In this document: positions 15,971-29,637 of the stretch, piece after piece
Layout: every line of letters begins with the position of its first letter
Position numbering within the stretch: position 1 is the first letter of the stretch
NCBI GenBank assembly: GCA_009379955.1
Contig: WHST01000063.1
Coordinates: 1-37,249 of the forward strand
Origin: Streptosporangiales bacterium
Lineage (GTDB): Bacteria > Actinomycetota > Actinomycetes > Streptosporangiales > WHST01
Reading direction: 5' to 3'
DNA: 37,249 bases
Made by a program: the position numbers and the translations under genes
The notes under the pieces: model-generated
What the model was told of the DNA's origin: nothing
Seen by the model: only the letters and a program-made list of their open reading frames with translations
Database searches by the model: none

Positions 15971-16906
15971 CTACTCGACGAGGGACCAGGCGATGCCGTC
16001 GAGGATGTCGTGCTCGCTCACCAGCACCTCCGACGCCCCGGTGTGGACGACGATCCGGTCGAGGACGAGCGACCCGGCGGCGATCACGTCGACGCGTCCC
16101 GGGTGGATCGCTCCCATGGCCGAGCGCTCGTCGTGGTTCATGCGGAACAGGTTCGCGGTGATCTCGTGCACCCGGTCGGCGGAGATCCGGGAGTGGTGCA
16201 CCCGCGCCGGGTCGTACGCAGGGAGCCCGAGCGCGACGGCGCCGATGGTCGTCACCGAGCCGGCGAGCCCGACGAGCGTGCCGACGCCGTCGAGCGGGAC
16301 CGCCTCCCCCGCGCCCGCCAGGGCGACGTCGATGTCGCGAGTGGCCGCCGCGACCTGGTCGGCGGTCGGCGGGTCGTCGGCGAAGTGCCGCTCGGTCAGC
16401 CGGACGCTGCCCACGTCGACGGACACGCCGGCGACGCGGCCGTCCGCCGCGCGGACGAGCTCGGTGGATCCCCCGCCGATGTCGACCACGAGGTACGGCG
16501 CGGCGATGTCGGGACGCGCCGCGAGCTCGCGGGTCGCGCCGCCGTACGACAGCGCGGCCTCGACGGCACCGGAGACGACCTCGGGATCGACGCCGAACAC
16601 CGCACGCACGCCCGCGACGAACTCCGCCCTGTTGTCGGCGTCGCGGGTGGCGCTAGTCGCGACCACCCGGACGGTCGTGGCACCGAGTGCGGCGATGACC
16701 TCGCCGTAGCGGCGGCACGCGGCGAGGGTACGTTCGAGCGCCTCGGGCGCGAGGCGTCCGGTGCGATCGACGCCCTGGCCGAGCCGGACGATCTCCATGC
16801 GGCGGTCGAGGTCGGTCAGCGTGCCGGCGTCGGGGTCGATGTCGGCGACGAGCAGTCGCAACGAGTTGGTGCCGCAATCGACGGCGGCGACGCGTCGCTT
16901 CGACAC
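15971..16906 (-). CDS. ppx: Exopolyphosphatase / pppGpp phosphohydrolase (Ppx/GppA)
   Basis: A 311-residue ASKHA-fold phosphatase. The phosphate-1 loop AAVDCGTNSLRLLVAD opens the protein, VVDIGGGSTE is the phosphate-2 loop, and LAGSVTTIGA the adenosine-type loop. The enzyme releases phosphate from the end of inorganic polyphosphate; some members hydrolyse pppGpp. This is the short actinobacterial form without the C-terminal HD domain of E. coli Ppx. GTG 16906 shares one base with the DUF501 stop, so it is coupled. The order eno-ftsB-DUF501-ppx is conserved across Actinomycetota, which supports the call. Confidence 0.9.
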   Translation of the reverse strand: MSKRRVAAVDCGTNSLRLLVADIDPDAGTLTDLDRRMEIVRLGQGVDRTGRLAPEALERTLAACRRYGEVIAALGATTVRVVATSATRDADNRAEFVAGVRAVFGVDPEVVSGAVEAALSYGGATRELAARPDIAAPYLVVDIGGGSTELVRAADGRVAGVSVDVGSVRLTERHFADDPPTADQVAAATRDIDVALAGAGEAVPLDGVGTLVGLAGSVTTIGAVALGLPAYDPARVHHSRISADRVHEITANLFRMNHDERSAMGAIHPGRVDVIAAGSLVLDRIVVHTGASEVLVSEHDILDGIAWSLVE

Positions 16907-17435
16907 TAGTCCTCCTCGGATGTGGTGGTGTCGTCGGTGAGCGGGACGCAGGGACCGCGGTCCCACCAGGCGCCGGCGCGGTGCACGGCCTCGTCGCCGA
17001 GCGGGTTGACGCCGGGGCCGACGGCGAGCGTGTGAGCGGCGAGCGCGTGCAGGCACTTCACCCGGGTCGGCATGCCGCCCGCGGTCTCCCTGGTCGGGAG
17101 GACGTCGAGCGCGTCGCGGCGGTCCAGGTAGTCGGCGTGCGCGGCGGCGTACCGCGCCGCGAGGTCGGCGTCGGTCGCGAGCCGTTCGGTCATCTCGCGC
17201 ATGACGCCGTCGGCCTCGAGCCGGCTGATCGCGGCGTTGGCGCGGGGGCAGGTCAGGTAGTACAGCGTCGGGAACGGGGTGCCGTCGGACAGCCGCGGAC
17301 TCGTCTCGACGACATCCGGCTGGCCGCACGGGCACCGGTGTGCGACGGCACGGACCGACCGCGGCGGCCGGCCGAGCTGCCGCTCGACCACCGCGAGCAC
17401 GTCCGCGTCGACGCCGTCCCCGACCACGTGCACGG

Positions 17436-17439
<4 letters not shown>
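16906..17439 (-). CDS. DUF501 domain-containing protein
   Basis: A 177-residue soluble protein between ftsB and ppx, the usual location of DUF501. Cysteines in HRCPCG (36, 38), LTCPRANAA (64) and TRVKCLHAL are spaced so that metal binding is plausible. The segments FPTLYYLTCPRAN and GMPTRVKCLHAL are the parts I recognise for the family. The function is not known. GTG 17439 overlaps the FtsB stop as GTGA, and the stop shares a base with the ppx start, so the three are translated as a coupled unit. Confidence 0.88.
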
Positions 17440-19294
<1,855 letters not shown>

Positions 19295-19374
19295 TCACGA
19301 TCATGGGCACGTTCGTGTGCGTCCCGAGCGTATCGAGACCGGCGGCGCCGATGGTGGACGCACGCCGGACGCAA

Positions 19375-19620
19375 CCACCGCCGGGGACCCCAGCCGGGGC
19401 CAGCACCACAACCGGGGACCCCGGCCGGGGCCAGCACCACAACCGGGGACCCCAACCGGGGCCAGCACCACAACCGGGGACCCCAACCGGGGCCAGCACC
19501 ACAACCGGGGACCCCAACCGGGGCCAGCACCACAACCGGGGACCCCAACCGGGGCCAGCACCACCGCTGGGGACCCCAAGTGGGGTCGGGACCACCGCTG
19601 GGGACCCCGGGTGCGGTGGG
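19375..19620. repeat. 31-bp tandem repeat (minisatellite), about 8 units
   Basis: Head-to-tail units of 31 bases fill the gap between the LLM gene stop (19621) and the eno leader. Starts are 19375, 19406, 19437, 19468, 19499, 19530, 19561 and 19592. Units 3 to 6 are identical, units 1 and 2 differ by a few bases, and units 7 and 8 are more diverged. Each unit contains GGGGACCCC and CCCCAACCGGGG, so nested stems can form within and between units. There are no unique spacers. The remaining gap (19286-19374) should hold the eno leader; no convincing promoter was seen there. Confidence 0.95.
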
Positions 19621-20406
19621 TCAGGCGTTCTTGTCGTCGCGCCAGGCGATCCAGTCACGCAGGGCGCCCAGGTCGAAGTCGGGGCCTCCGGCGGAGACGA
19701 CGAACAGGCGGGTGCCGGCGTCGTACAGCTTGTCGGCGACGTCCGCCGGGGCGCCCCTGCCGCTGGTCGACCGCTCGATCTCGACCGGGTCGCGGCCCAC
19801 GTCGGCGCAGTGCCGGTCGATGACCTCGTGCTTGTGCGCGATGGTGTCGAGGTCGCCGAAGCCGTGCCAGATGTCGGCGTGCTCGGCGACGAGGCGCAGC
19901 GTCTTCTTCTCGCCGCCGCCACCGATCATCACGGGGATGTCCCTGGTGGGTGCCGGGTTGAGCTTCGTCCAGCGCGACTCGATGCGCGGGAGCGCGGACG
20001 CGAGGTCGGCCAGCCGGTACCCGGGCGTGCCGAACTCGTATCCGTACTCGTCGTAGTCGCGCTGGAACCAGCCCGCGCCGATGCCCAGGATGAGCCGGCC
20101 GTCGGAGATGTGGTCGACGGTGCGCGCCATGTCGGCGAGCAGCTCGGGGTTGCGGTAGCTGTTGCAGGTGACCAGGGCGCCGAGCTCGACCCGCTCGGTG
20201 GCCTCGGCCCAGGCGGCCAGCATCGACCAGCACTCGAAGTGCTCACCGTCCGGCTCCCCGTGCAGCGGATAGAAGTGGTCCCAGGTGAACAGGATGTCGG
20301 CGCCGGACTCCTCGACCGCGGCGACGGTGCGACGGATCGTCGCGTAGTCGGCGTGCTGCGGCTGGAGTTGGAACCCGATGCGTACGTTGCGATTGGTCTC
20401 AGTCAC
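19621..20406 (-). CDS. LLM-class F420-dependent oxidoreductase
   Basis: A 261-residue luciferase-like TIM-barrel enzyme. Visible family segments are the start RIGFQLQPQHADY, ADILFTWDHFYPL, LGALVTCNSYRNPELLADMA, HISDGRLILGIGAGWFQRDY and PVMIGGGGEKKTLRLVAEHAD. Such enzymes in actinomycetes usually use reduced F420 for hydride transfer, and their substrates vary widely. GTG 20406 has no ribosome site but TAGCCT stands exactly 6 bases upstream, suggesting a leaderless mRNA. The stop abuts the minisatellite, whose last unit ends at the stop codon. Confidence 0.88.
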   Translation of the reverse strand: MTETNRNVRIGFQLQPQHADYATIRRTVAAVEESGADILFTWDHFYPLHGEPDGEHFECWSMLAAWAEATERVELGALVTCNSYRNPELLADMARTVDHISDGRLILGIGAGWFQRDYDEYGYEFGTPGYRLADLASALPRIESRWTKLNPAPTRDIPVMIGGGGEKKTLRLVAEHADIWHGFGDLDTIAHKHEVIDRHCADVGRDPVEIERSTSGRGAPADVADKLYDAGTRLFVVSAGGPDFDLGALRDWIAWRDDKNA

Positions 20407-20412
20407 GCTCGC

Positions 20413-20418
20413 AGGCTA
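20413..20418 (-). promoter_or_regulatory. -10 box for leaderless LLM transcript
   Basis: The minus strand reads TAGCCT, 6 bases (GCGAGC), then the GTG start. It is the same geometry as at the MOSC, IclR and NDH-2 genes. Confidence 0.45.
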
Positions 20419-20442
20419 ACCAGGAAAGCGCGGCGACTGCGC

Positions 20443-20775
20443 TCAGCGCAGCGGGTAGGGCGGCGCGCCGCCGGCCATCGGCATCGCGACCGGCGCGGGC
20501 TGCGGGTCGCGACGGAACGCGACGGCTACCGCCCCCGCGGCGGCGAACCAGGCGAGTCCGGCCACCCCTGCGCCCACCACGACGGTCGCCTCGGCGCGCC
20601 GGATCTCCGCGCACCCCTTCTGGCTCGCGCCCCCGGAGTCCAGCAGCGTCTCGCAGCTGAGATCGCCACCCGGCGCCAGGCCGAGGGGCCGGGTCGCGTG
20701 AGAGAAGCCCACCACGACCGACGCGACGCCGCAGGCGAGGAACAGGGAGGCGAGCAGCATCCGGATCACGGCCAT
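20443..20775 (-). CDS. Small two-helix membrane protein
   Basis: A 110-residue protein with a hydrophobic helix at about 4-25, an extracytoplasmic loop holding two cysteines (LSCETLL and KGCAEIR) that could form a disulfide, a second helix at about 65-88, and a proline-rich tail. The family is not recognised. ATG 20775 lies 34 bases after the mazG stop; a TAGGCT box is 8 bases upstream, so it may have its own promoter. It shares the strand and close spacing of the mfd-mazG group. Confidence 0.65.
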   Translation of the reverse strand: MAVIRMLLASLFLACGVASVVVGFSHATRPLGLAPGGDLSCETLLDSGGASQKGCAEIRRAEATVVVGAGVAGLAWFAAAGAVAVAFRRDPQPAPVAMPMAGGAPPYPLR

Positions 20776-20809
20776 GGGGGCGGAGCCTAGCGAAGGCACC
20801 CGGCCGGTG

Positions 20810-21817
20810 CTACCGGCCGTCAGTCCGTTCGTGGGCCCTGACCCGATCCGCGTACGTGCGCGCGGCCCGGCGCAGCGCCTGTTCGGGGTCGACGTCGTGC
20901 CGCCTCGCCCAGGCGACGACCGAGAGCAGCAGCTCCCCCACCACCACCTCGTCGACGTCCACGGCGGGAAGCGCGACGGGGTCGGCGACGGGAAGGTCGA
21001 GTCCTGCACGCTCGGTGCGGCCGAGCAGCTTGCCGGCCAGGGCCAGCGCCGGCTGCGCGAGCGGCACGCCGTCGACGGCGGACGTGCGCGACTTCTCCGC
21101 GGTCTTGAGGGCGTCCCAGCGCACGTGCAGCTCGTCGACCGACGACACCTGCTCGTCGCCGAAGACGTGCGGGTGGCGACGGACGAGCTTGTCGACGATG
21201 TCACCGGCGACGTCGTCGATCCCGAACGGGTCGTCGCCGTGCTCCTCCGCGAGCCGGGCATGGAACACGACCTGCATCAGGACGTCGCCGAGCTCCTCCC
21301 GCAACGCCGCGCGGTCGCCGGTCTCGATCGCCTCGACGAGCTCGTACGCCTCCTCGAGCAGATGGGCGACGAGCGACGCGTGCGTCTGCTCGGCGTCCCA
21401 CGGGCACCCACCGGGCGACCGCAGCCGGTCGAGCACCGCCACCAGGTCGAGGAACCGGGCACCCGGCAGGTCGTACGAGCCGGGCAGCAGCTCGACCTCG
21501 GGGGCGGTCGACGGGTCGGCGGTGACCAGCTCGGCGACGGCGCGGACGAGCGCGGGCTCGCCGTCGTCGGCGAGGCACCAGACCACCGTGCCGCCGGCGT
21601 CGCGCGCCGTGGCGAGCAGGCGTGCAGCACGTACCTGCGACGGCTCGGTCGGCGCCACCTCCACGCCGACGCCGGCATCGGTGAGCGGGGCCACTAGCGC
21701 GTGTCCGCGCGCCGCGACGTGGACGGACGCCGCACGGGTCAGCGCCTGCCACGCCGGCCAGGAGAGCAGCCCGGGCGCCACCCGGTGGGTCGTCGACAGC
21801 AGGACGAGGTCACCCAC
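20810..21817 (-). CDS. mazG: Nucleoside triphosphate pyrophosphohydrolase MazG
   Basis: A 335-residue house-cleaning enzyme that hydrolyses nucleoside triphosphates to monophosphates and pyrophosphate. The MazG domain starts near residue 120, with LRSPGGCPWDAEQTHASL and the metal-binding glutamates of LLEEAYELVEAI (E155, E156, E159) and EELGDVLMQVVFHA (E174, E175, D178). About 115 residues precede it, as in mycobacterial MazG, and show no clear domain. The C-terminal half of the duplicated E. coli form is missing, which is normal for actinobacteria. GTG 21817 follows the lipoprotein stop by 12 bases. Confidence 0.92.
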   Translation of the reverse strand: MGDLVLLSTTHRVAPGLLSWPAWQALTRAASVHVAARGHALVAPLTDAGVGVEVAPTEPSQVRAARLLATARDAGGTVVWCLADDGEPALVRAVAELVTADPSTAPEVELLPGSYDLPGARFLDLVAVLDRLRSPGGCPWDAEQTHASLVAHLLEEAYELVEAIETGDRAALREELGDVLMQVVFHARLAEEHGDDPFGIDDVAGDIVDKLVRRHPHVFGDEQVSSVDELHVRWDALKTAEKSRTSAVDGVPLAQPALALAGKLLGRTERAGLDLPVADPVALPAVDVDEVVVGELLLSVVAWARRHDVDPEQALRRAARTYADRVRAHERTDGR

Positions 21818-21829
21818 GCCCGCTCCCGC

Positions 21830-22447
21830 TCAGGGCGCCGGGCGCTTGGCCGGCACCCACAGGCCGCCGTAGTTCAGCTGCAGGCTCACCTTGGCGTAGT
21901 CGAACTCGCCGTACCGCGGGTTGACGTGCACGCCGATCTCGCGCGCCAGCGCACTCAGCCGCTTGGCGAGCTCGCGCTGCCCCTTCTCCGGGTCGGCGCT
22001 GCCGTACCGCTTGGTGAGCGCCTGCTCGAGGTAGAGCGCACGGCCGAACCGCCGCGCCTCGCTCGTCGGCAGTTGGACCTGGACGCCGCTCACGAGCGGG
22101 ACGGAGTAGACCTGGCCCGGTCGCAGACCCTCGTCCTGGGTGGCCTTGCCGATCGCCTTGTCGATGTCGCCCTGGGACCAGTCGATGCCCTCGCGCCTGG
22201 CCTGCTCGGTGATGAGGAGGTCGATGACCCGGGTGAGCACGATGCCCCCGGGCACACTGCCCTGCTCGCTCGACGCCGGCGCGATGCGCTCGACCTCGGC
22301 GGCCGGGCCGCTGATCGAGGACGCCGCGATCCGCTGGTCGCCGACGACCGCTGCGGCACCCATCTGCACGGGACCACACGCGGCGAGAACGGCGACCGCC
22401 GCCGCCGCGACCACACCGAACGCTGCGCGACGGACGCGAGACCTCAC
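21830..22447 (-). CDS. SurA N-terminal-like lipoprotein
   Basis: A 205-residue exported lipoprotein. The signal peptide is basic then Ala/Val-rich and ends in the lipobox LAAC with the acylated cysteine at position 24. The body has a SurA/trigger-factor-type N-terminal helical arrangement (VVGDQRIAASSI, VLTRVIDLLITEQARREGI) and no parvulin isomerase domain. The place between mfd and mazG is conserved in actinobacteria for this protein. A role as a periplasmic-side chaperone is assumed from the fold. GTG 22447 has GGAGG 8 bases upstream. A TAGAGT box at 22481-22486 (minus) may be its promoter. Confidence 0.82.
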   Translation of the reverse strand: MRSRVRRAAFGVVAAAAVAVLAACGPVQMGAAAVVGDQRIAASSISGPAAEVERIAPASSEQGSVPGGIVLTRVIDLLITEQARREGIDWSQGDIDKAIGKATQDEGLRPGQVYSVPLVSGVQVQLPTSEARRFGRALYLEQALTKRYGSADPEKGQRELAKRLSALAREIGVHVNPRYGEFDYAKVSLQLNYGGLWVPAKRPAP

Positions 22448-22495
22448 AGCACGTACCTCCGTGGACGAGGGGTTGGACGCACTCTAGTCAAGCGA

Positions 22496-26020
<3,525 letters not shown>

Positions 26021-26081
26021 CGGGCTCTCCTTGAGCAACGCAAGTGCCCGAGGTCCGCATCGGACCCCGGGTGAGGACTCA

Positions 26082-26087
26082 ATCCTA
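26082..26087 (-). promoter_or_regulatory. Candidate -10 box of mfd
   Basis: The minus strand reads TAGGAT, about 62 bases before the mfd start. A stem GGTCCG-CAT-CGGACC at 26052-26066 lies between it and the start and would be in the 5' leader. No good -35 was seen. The rest of 26021-26271 shows no gene. Confidence 0.35.
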
Positions 26088-26271
26088 GTTCGCGGCTCCG
26101 ACAGCCGGCGGAGGCACCCGGGCCCGCGAACGGGTTTCGGGCGCGTCGGTTCCATCGTCACGACGTGTCGCTACTACGCTACGGACCGTCACATCATGCG
26201 GAGGCGCGTCCGACCCTGGGACGCGCACGGGGGCCGCGCGACCGTGACCGGCCTTGACGAGAGGTGCACCA

Positions 26272-26460
26272 GTGCGAGAGCAGACGACCCCCGCGGTGGA
26301 CGAGACGGAGACCGAGGAGCCGGGCGCCCGCCCGGACTGGGCCGGCGCGATGGCCCAGATCGACGCCGAGATCGCCGAGCTCCAGGCCCTCCTACGCCGC
26401 CGCCGCGAGGAAGCCGACCAGGCAGACCACGACCTCCCCGGCGGGGGCTCCGCCGCCTGA
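26272..26460 (+). CDS. Small acidic coiled-coil protein, unknown
   Basis: A predicted 62-residue protein, acidic at the start (VDETETEEPG), with a central helix of heptad type (MAQIDAEIAELQALLRRRRE) and a glycine-rich end. GTG 26272 is preceded by GAGAGG at 7 bases; a TTG at 26254 is also in frame. It is divergent from mfd and convergent with the large beta-propeller gene. The family is not recognised. The ribosome site and heptad pattern make it plausible, but the length is short enough that chance cannot be excluded. Confidence 0.55.
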   Translation: MREQTTPAVDETETEEPGARPDWAGAMAQIDAEIAELQALLRRRREEADQADHDLPGGGSAA

Positions 26461-26493
26461 CCGCCGTCGCCAGTGGTGAGCGCGACGGCCGGC

Positions 26494-26558
26494 CCCTGTT
26501 GATCACGTCAACGTGATCAACAGGGACTTCACCCAGCGCAGGGACGAGGTGAAGTCCC
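26494..26558. terminator. Two adjoining hairpins between convergent genes
   Basis: A perfect 15-bp inverted repeat with a 2-base centre (arms 26494-26508 and 26511-26525, core TGATCACGT) is joined to an 11-bp inverted repeat (arms 26523-26533 and 26548-26558, GGGACTTCACC and its complement). The two share three bases, so only one can form completely. The position, 33 bases after the small ORF stop and 33 bases before the propeller gene stop on the other strand, fits a bidirectional terminator. Confidence 0.65.
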
Positions 26559-26591
26559 GGTTGGCGAGGTGAAGCACCGACGGCAGCTGGG

Positions 26592-29510
26592 TCAGCGCAG
26601 CAGGACCGTCCACGTCACCGCCTTCGCCGACGACGCGTTCGTCGTCGCCGTCAGGCCGCCGTAGCCGCCCACCGGCACCGTGCCCGCGCTGTCCGCGACC
26701 AGCGACGAGATACGTCCGCCGCCTGCCCCGATCTGGGTGCTCCGCACCGTCACTGAGCCCGGCGGCGTGAACACCGTCGTGGCCGAGGACTTGTCCGCCC
26801 AGTACGACACCGCCCACTGGCCGGCTCCCGCCGTGACGGTCGGCGTGGTGTGCACGGTCGTGCCCGCGTCGCTCGCCGACGCGGCCGCGGCGACCGGGTC
26901 GGCCGGGTCCGTGCCGCGGTAGGCGAGCATCGTCATGTCCGACTTCAGGAACGCCGGGTACGTCACGCTCACCGACTCGCCCACGTCCGCCGCCGCGACG
27001 ACCGTGCGGTACGCCGTCGTGACGAGGCCGGACGCGTCCCGCGTGCCGAGCGCGGTCCAGCCGCCGAGGTCGCCGCCGGGCGGCGCCGCGGCGGTGCAGC
27101 TGCACGACACGAACAGGACGAGGGTGTCGCCCGCGGCCGTGCCGGCGGGCGTCGCGACCGTCTGGGTCTTCACGTTGCCGTTGTCACGGCTGACGCCCAC
27201 GTACGAGAGGTCGCCGGGCGGCTCGGTGCTGTCGTCGACGGTCACCGTGCGCCGGGTCGTCGCCGTCGCGCCGTCGTCGTCGGTGACCGTCAGCGTCACG
27301 GTGTACGTGCCCTCGGCGCCGTAGGTGTGCGACGCGGTCTCGCCCGTGCCCGCGGCGCCGTCGCCGAACTCCCACGCGTACGACGCGATCGTGCCGTCCG
27401 GGTCGGCGGACGCCGACGCGTCGACGTCGCACGAGAGCTCGGTGCAGTCTTCGGTGAACGACGCGGTCGGCGGCCGGTTGGGCACCGGCACCCCCGCGTA
27501 GAGGAACATCGAGCTGCTCCGCCAGTCGTTGCCGTCGACGCCGGGACCGCTCACCACGGTGGACGTGCCCGCCGGCGCGCCGTTCGTCCACGCCACGCTG
27601 CGCAGGTTGCCGTCGACGGAGTCGCCGTAGTAGAGCCGGCCGGCGGCGAGGAACAGGCCGCTGGCCCGCGACCAGTTGACCGAGCTCGACACCGTCGACT
27701 GGACGGTGTTGGTGATCCCGCTCTGCGCGGAGAACGCACGCGAGTACAGGCCGGAGTTGCCCGTCACCGTGTAGTACACGCGCCCGCCGGTCGTGAACAT
27801 GCCCGTCAGCTCCGAGAGCTGCGCGTAGAAGCCCGGCTTCGCGCCGCGGTAGGTCTGGCCCGACCCGGTGGACACGTTCATCCAGAGCGGGTCGTTGTAC
27901 GGGTCGATCAGCGTCTCCGGGCCGAACGTCGTGCCGTCGAACGTACGGCGGTACAGGTTGTCGTCGGTGCGCCCGTAGAAGAGGGTGCCGTCGACCATGA
28001 ACGCGCCACGCACGTTCGACCAGTTGATCGTGTCGGCGGGACGCGTGGTCGTCGAGCCGGCGCTCGTGCCGGTGAATCCGCGCTTCAGCACGGTGTTGTT
28101 CGCCTGCGGCAGGTAGACGTCGCCGGGCAGCGAGCCGGTGTCCTCGGCCGGTGTATCCGCACCGCTCGCGAGCGGGAAGAGCACGACCTTGCCGCGCATG
28201 TACCTGCGGTTGCCGATGTAGTTGGTGTCCTGCCCGATGTACAGCCCGTTGTCGGCGGCGAGCAGCGCCTTGACCGCCACGCCACGTGGGTTGCGTCCGG
28301 GGTTCCACGAGAGCGGCACGCCGTTGCGCGGGTCGAGCGCACCGATGCCGGGACGCGGTACGGCACCGGCGCCGGCGCTGTCCCTGCCGTCGGGGTTGTT
28401 CAGCCAGCGCTGGTGGCCGCCGACGTACACGGCGGTGCCGGTGACGGTGACCGACCAGAGGGTGTCGCCGCCGGTCCAGTCGACCCACCGCGGCGCGACG
28501 CTCGTCCCCGACGTGGCGGTGTCGAACCGTGCGGTCGAGTCGCACAGGTTGGCCGTCCCGTACGGGCCGCCCGTCGTGACGACGACGAAGTAGGAGCCGT
28601 CGGGCGCGAACGAGACGCCGCGGACGTAGCTGTCGAAGGCCCAGTACGAGCAGCGCGCCGAGTAGGCGTCGGTGCTCCAGTTCGGGTCGACCGTCGCCGA
28701 GTCCGCGCCGAGCCGGATCCGCACGAGCTGGCGCCGGGTCAGTCCGCCCGCGGCCTTGAAGTTGCCGATCGCCACCAGCGTGGCGCCGTCGGCGGAGACG
28801 TCCATCTCCTTCACGCCGACCGCCGCCTGCGCCTCGCCCGCCGCGCCGGTGTAGTTGTGGTGGCCGGAGACGTGGACGCTCAGGTACGGGTCGAGCGCAC
28901 CGGTCGCCTCGTCCAGCGACGCGAGCCCGCCGTGCGCGACGCCGCCCGCGGTCGTGAAGTTGCCGCCGACGAGCAACCGGTCCCCCACCGTCCGGAGCGT
29001 GTTCACCACGCCGTTGGTCGCGGCCGGCGCGAAGCTCGAGACGACCGCGCCCGTGTCGGTGTCGAGGAGCGCGACGTTGCGTCGGCTCGTGCCGTTGACC
29101 GAGCTGAACGCGCCGCCGACGTAGACCGAGTCGCCCGGCCCCGGCCACAGCGCGTTGACCGCGGAGCCGGAGAGGCTCGGCGCGAACGCCGTGTCGACCA
29201 CTCCCGTGGCCGCGTCGAACGCGAGGATCCTGTTGCGGGTGAGGACGGTCGAGCTGCCGCGGTTCGCCACCGTCGTGAACGACCCGCCGACGACGACCTT
29301 GCCGCCCACCTTCGCGATCGCGAACGTGGCGCCGTCCTGGATGTTCGGCGTCGCCTCGCTCGGCACGGCGTCGACGAGCCTGCCGTGCGCGAGCGGTGCC
29401 GACCGCGCCGGACCGGCGAACGTGAGAAGCGAAGCGACGAGCGCGGCAGCCGTCACCAGGACGGTCACGACGCCACGGTGAAGACCGCCACCGACCGCGA
29501 ATCCCCGCAC
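26592..29510 (-). CDS. Secreted beta-propeller protein with PKD domain
   Basis: A 972-residue exported protein. Residues 1 to about 37 form a signal peptide, probably cleaved after ARSA. The first half carries repeats of the type GGSFTTV...RNRILAFDAATG...DTAFAP, which resemble delta-60/DUF5122 beta-propeller blades. A second repeated region has YNDP and GSGQTYRG motifs. A PKD domain follows at about 675-760 (WEFGDG, HTYGAEGTYTVTLTVTD), and a C-terminal beta-rich domain of about 210 residues ends the protein. Likely extracellular; binding or surface function is inferred. It is paralogous to the next gene upstream on the strand. GTG 29510 has GAGGG 5 bases upstream; GTG 29513 is adjacent. Confidence 0.85.
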   Translation of the reverse strand: MRGFAVGGGLHRGVVTVLVTAAALVASLLTFAGPARSAPLAHGRLVDAVPSEATPNIQDGATFAIAKVGGKVVVGGSFTTVANRGSSTVLTRNRILAFDAATGVVDTAFAPSLSGSAVNALWPGPGDSVYVGGAFSSVNGTSRRNVALLDTDTGAVVSSFAPAATNGVVNTLRTVGDRLLVGGNFTTAGGVAHGGLASLDEATGALDPYLSVHVSGHHNYTGAAGEAQAAVGVKEMDVSADGATLVAIGNFKAAGGLTRRQLVRIRLGADSATVDPNWSTDAYSARCSYWAFDSYVRGVSFAPDGSYFVVVTTGGPYGTANLCDSTARFDTATSGTSVAPRWVDWTGGDTLWSVTVTGTAVYVGGHQRWLNNPDGRDSAGAGAVPRPGIGALDPRNGVPLSWNPGRNPRGVAVKALLAADNGLYIGQDTNYIGNRRYMRGKVVLFPLASGADTPAEDTGSLPGDVYLPQANNTVLKRGFTGTSAGSTTTRPADTINWSNVRGAFMVDGTLFYGRTDDNLYRRTFDGTTFGPETLIDPYNDPLWMNVSTGSGQTYRGAKPGFYAQLSELTGMFTTGGRVYYTVTGNSGLYSRAFSAQSGITNTVQSTVSSSVNWSRASGLFLAAGRLYYGDSVDGNLRSVAWTNGAPAGTSTVVSGPGVDGNDWRSSSMFLYAGVPVPNRPPTASFTEDCTELSCDVDASASADPDGTIASYAWEFGDGAAGTGETASHTYGAEGTYTVTLTVTDDDGATATTRRTVTVDDSTEPPGDLSYVGVSRDNGNVKTQTVATPAGTAAGDTLVLFVSCSCTAAAPPGGDLGGWTALGTRDASGLVTTAYRTVVAAADVGESVSVTYPAFLKSDMTMLAYRGTDPADPVAAAASASDAGTTVHTTPTVTAGAGQWAVSYWADKSSATTVFTPPGSVTVRSTQIGAGGGRISSLVADSAGTVPVGGYGGLTATTNASSAKAVTWTVLLR

Positions 29511-29607
29511 CACAGCCCTCTTCCCGACCCGGCCGACGCAAGCGCTGTGAGCGTATGTCGGGGCTCACCGGGCCACGGACGATCGGGGAACTCCGCCGAT
29601 TCGTGAC

Positions 29608-29618
29608 CCGGCGATGAC
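29608..29618 (-). promoter_or_regulatory. Shared upstream element of the propeller genes, copy 1
   Basis: The minus strand reads GTCATCGCCGG; its near end is 98 bases before the start at 29510. The same 11 bases occur 98 bases before the start of the paralogous gene. No known regulator motif was recognised. Confidence 0.35.
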
Positions 29619-29637
29619 GGAAAGGGAGCGGTCGGGT

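Noticed and set aside
19375-19620. CRISPR array
   Set aside because: The units are joined head to tail without unique spacers, and no cas gene is near.
19303-20790. Long open frames running through the 31-bp repeats with Gly/Pro/Gln/Thr-rich translations on both strands
   Set aside because: The period is not a multiple of three and the unit lacks stops, so all frames stay open. The translations are repeat artefacts, continuing as shadows of the LLM gene.
26850-29606. Plus-strand open frame of 918 codons opposite the PKD protein
   Set aside because: Antisense shadow with Arg/Val/Gly/Ala-rich composition; the minus strand has a signal peptide and recognisable domains.
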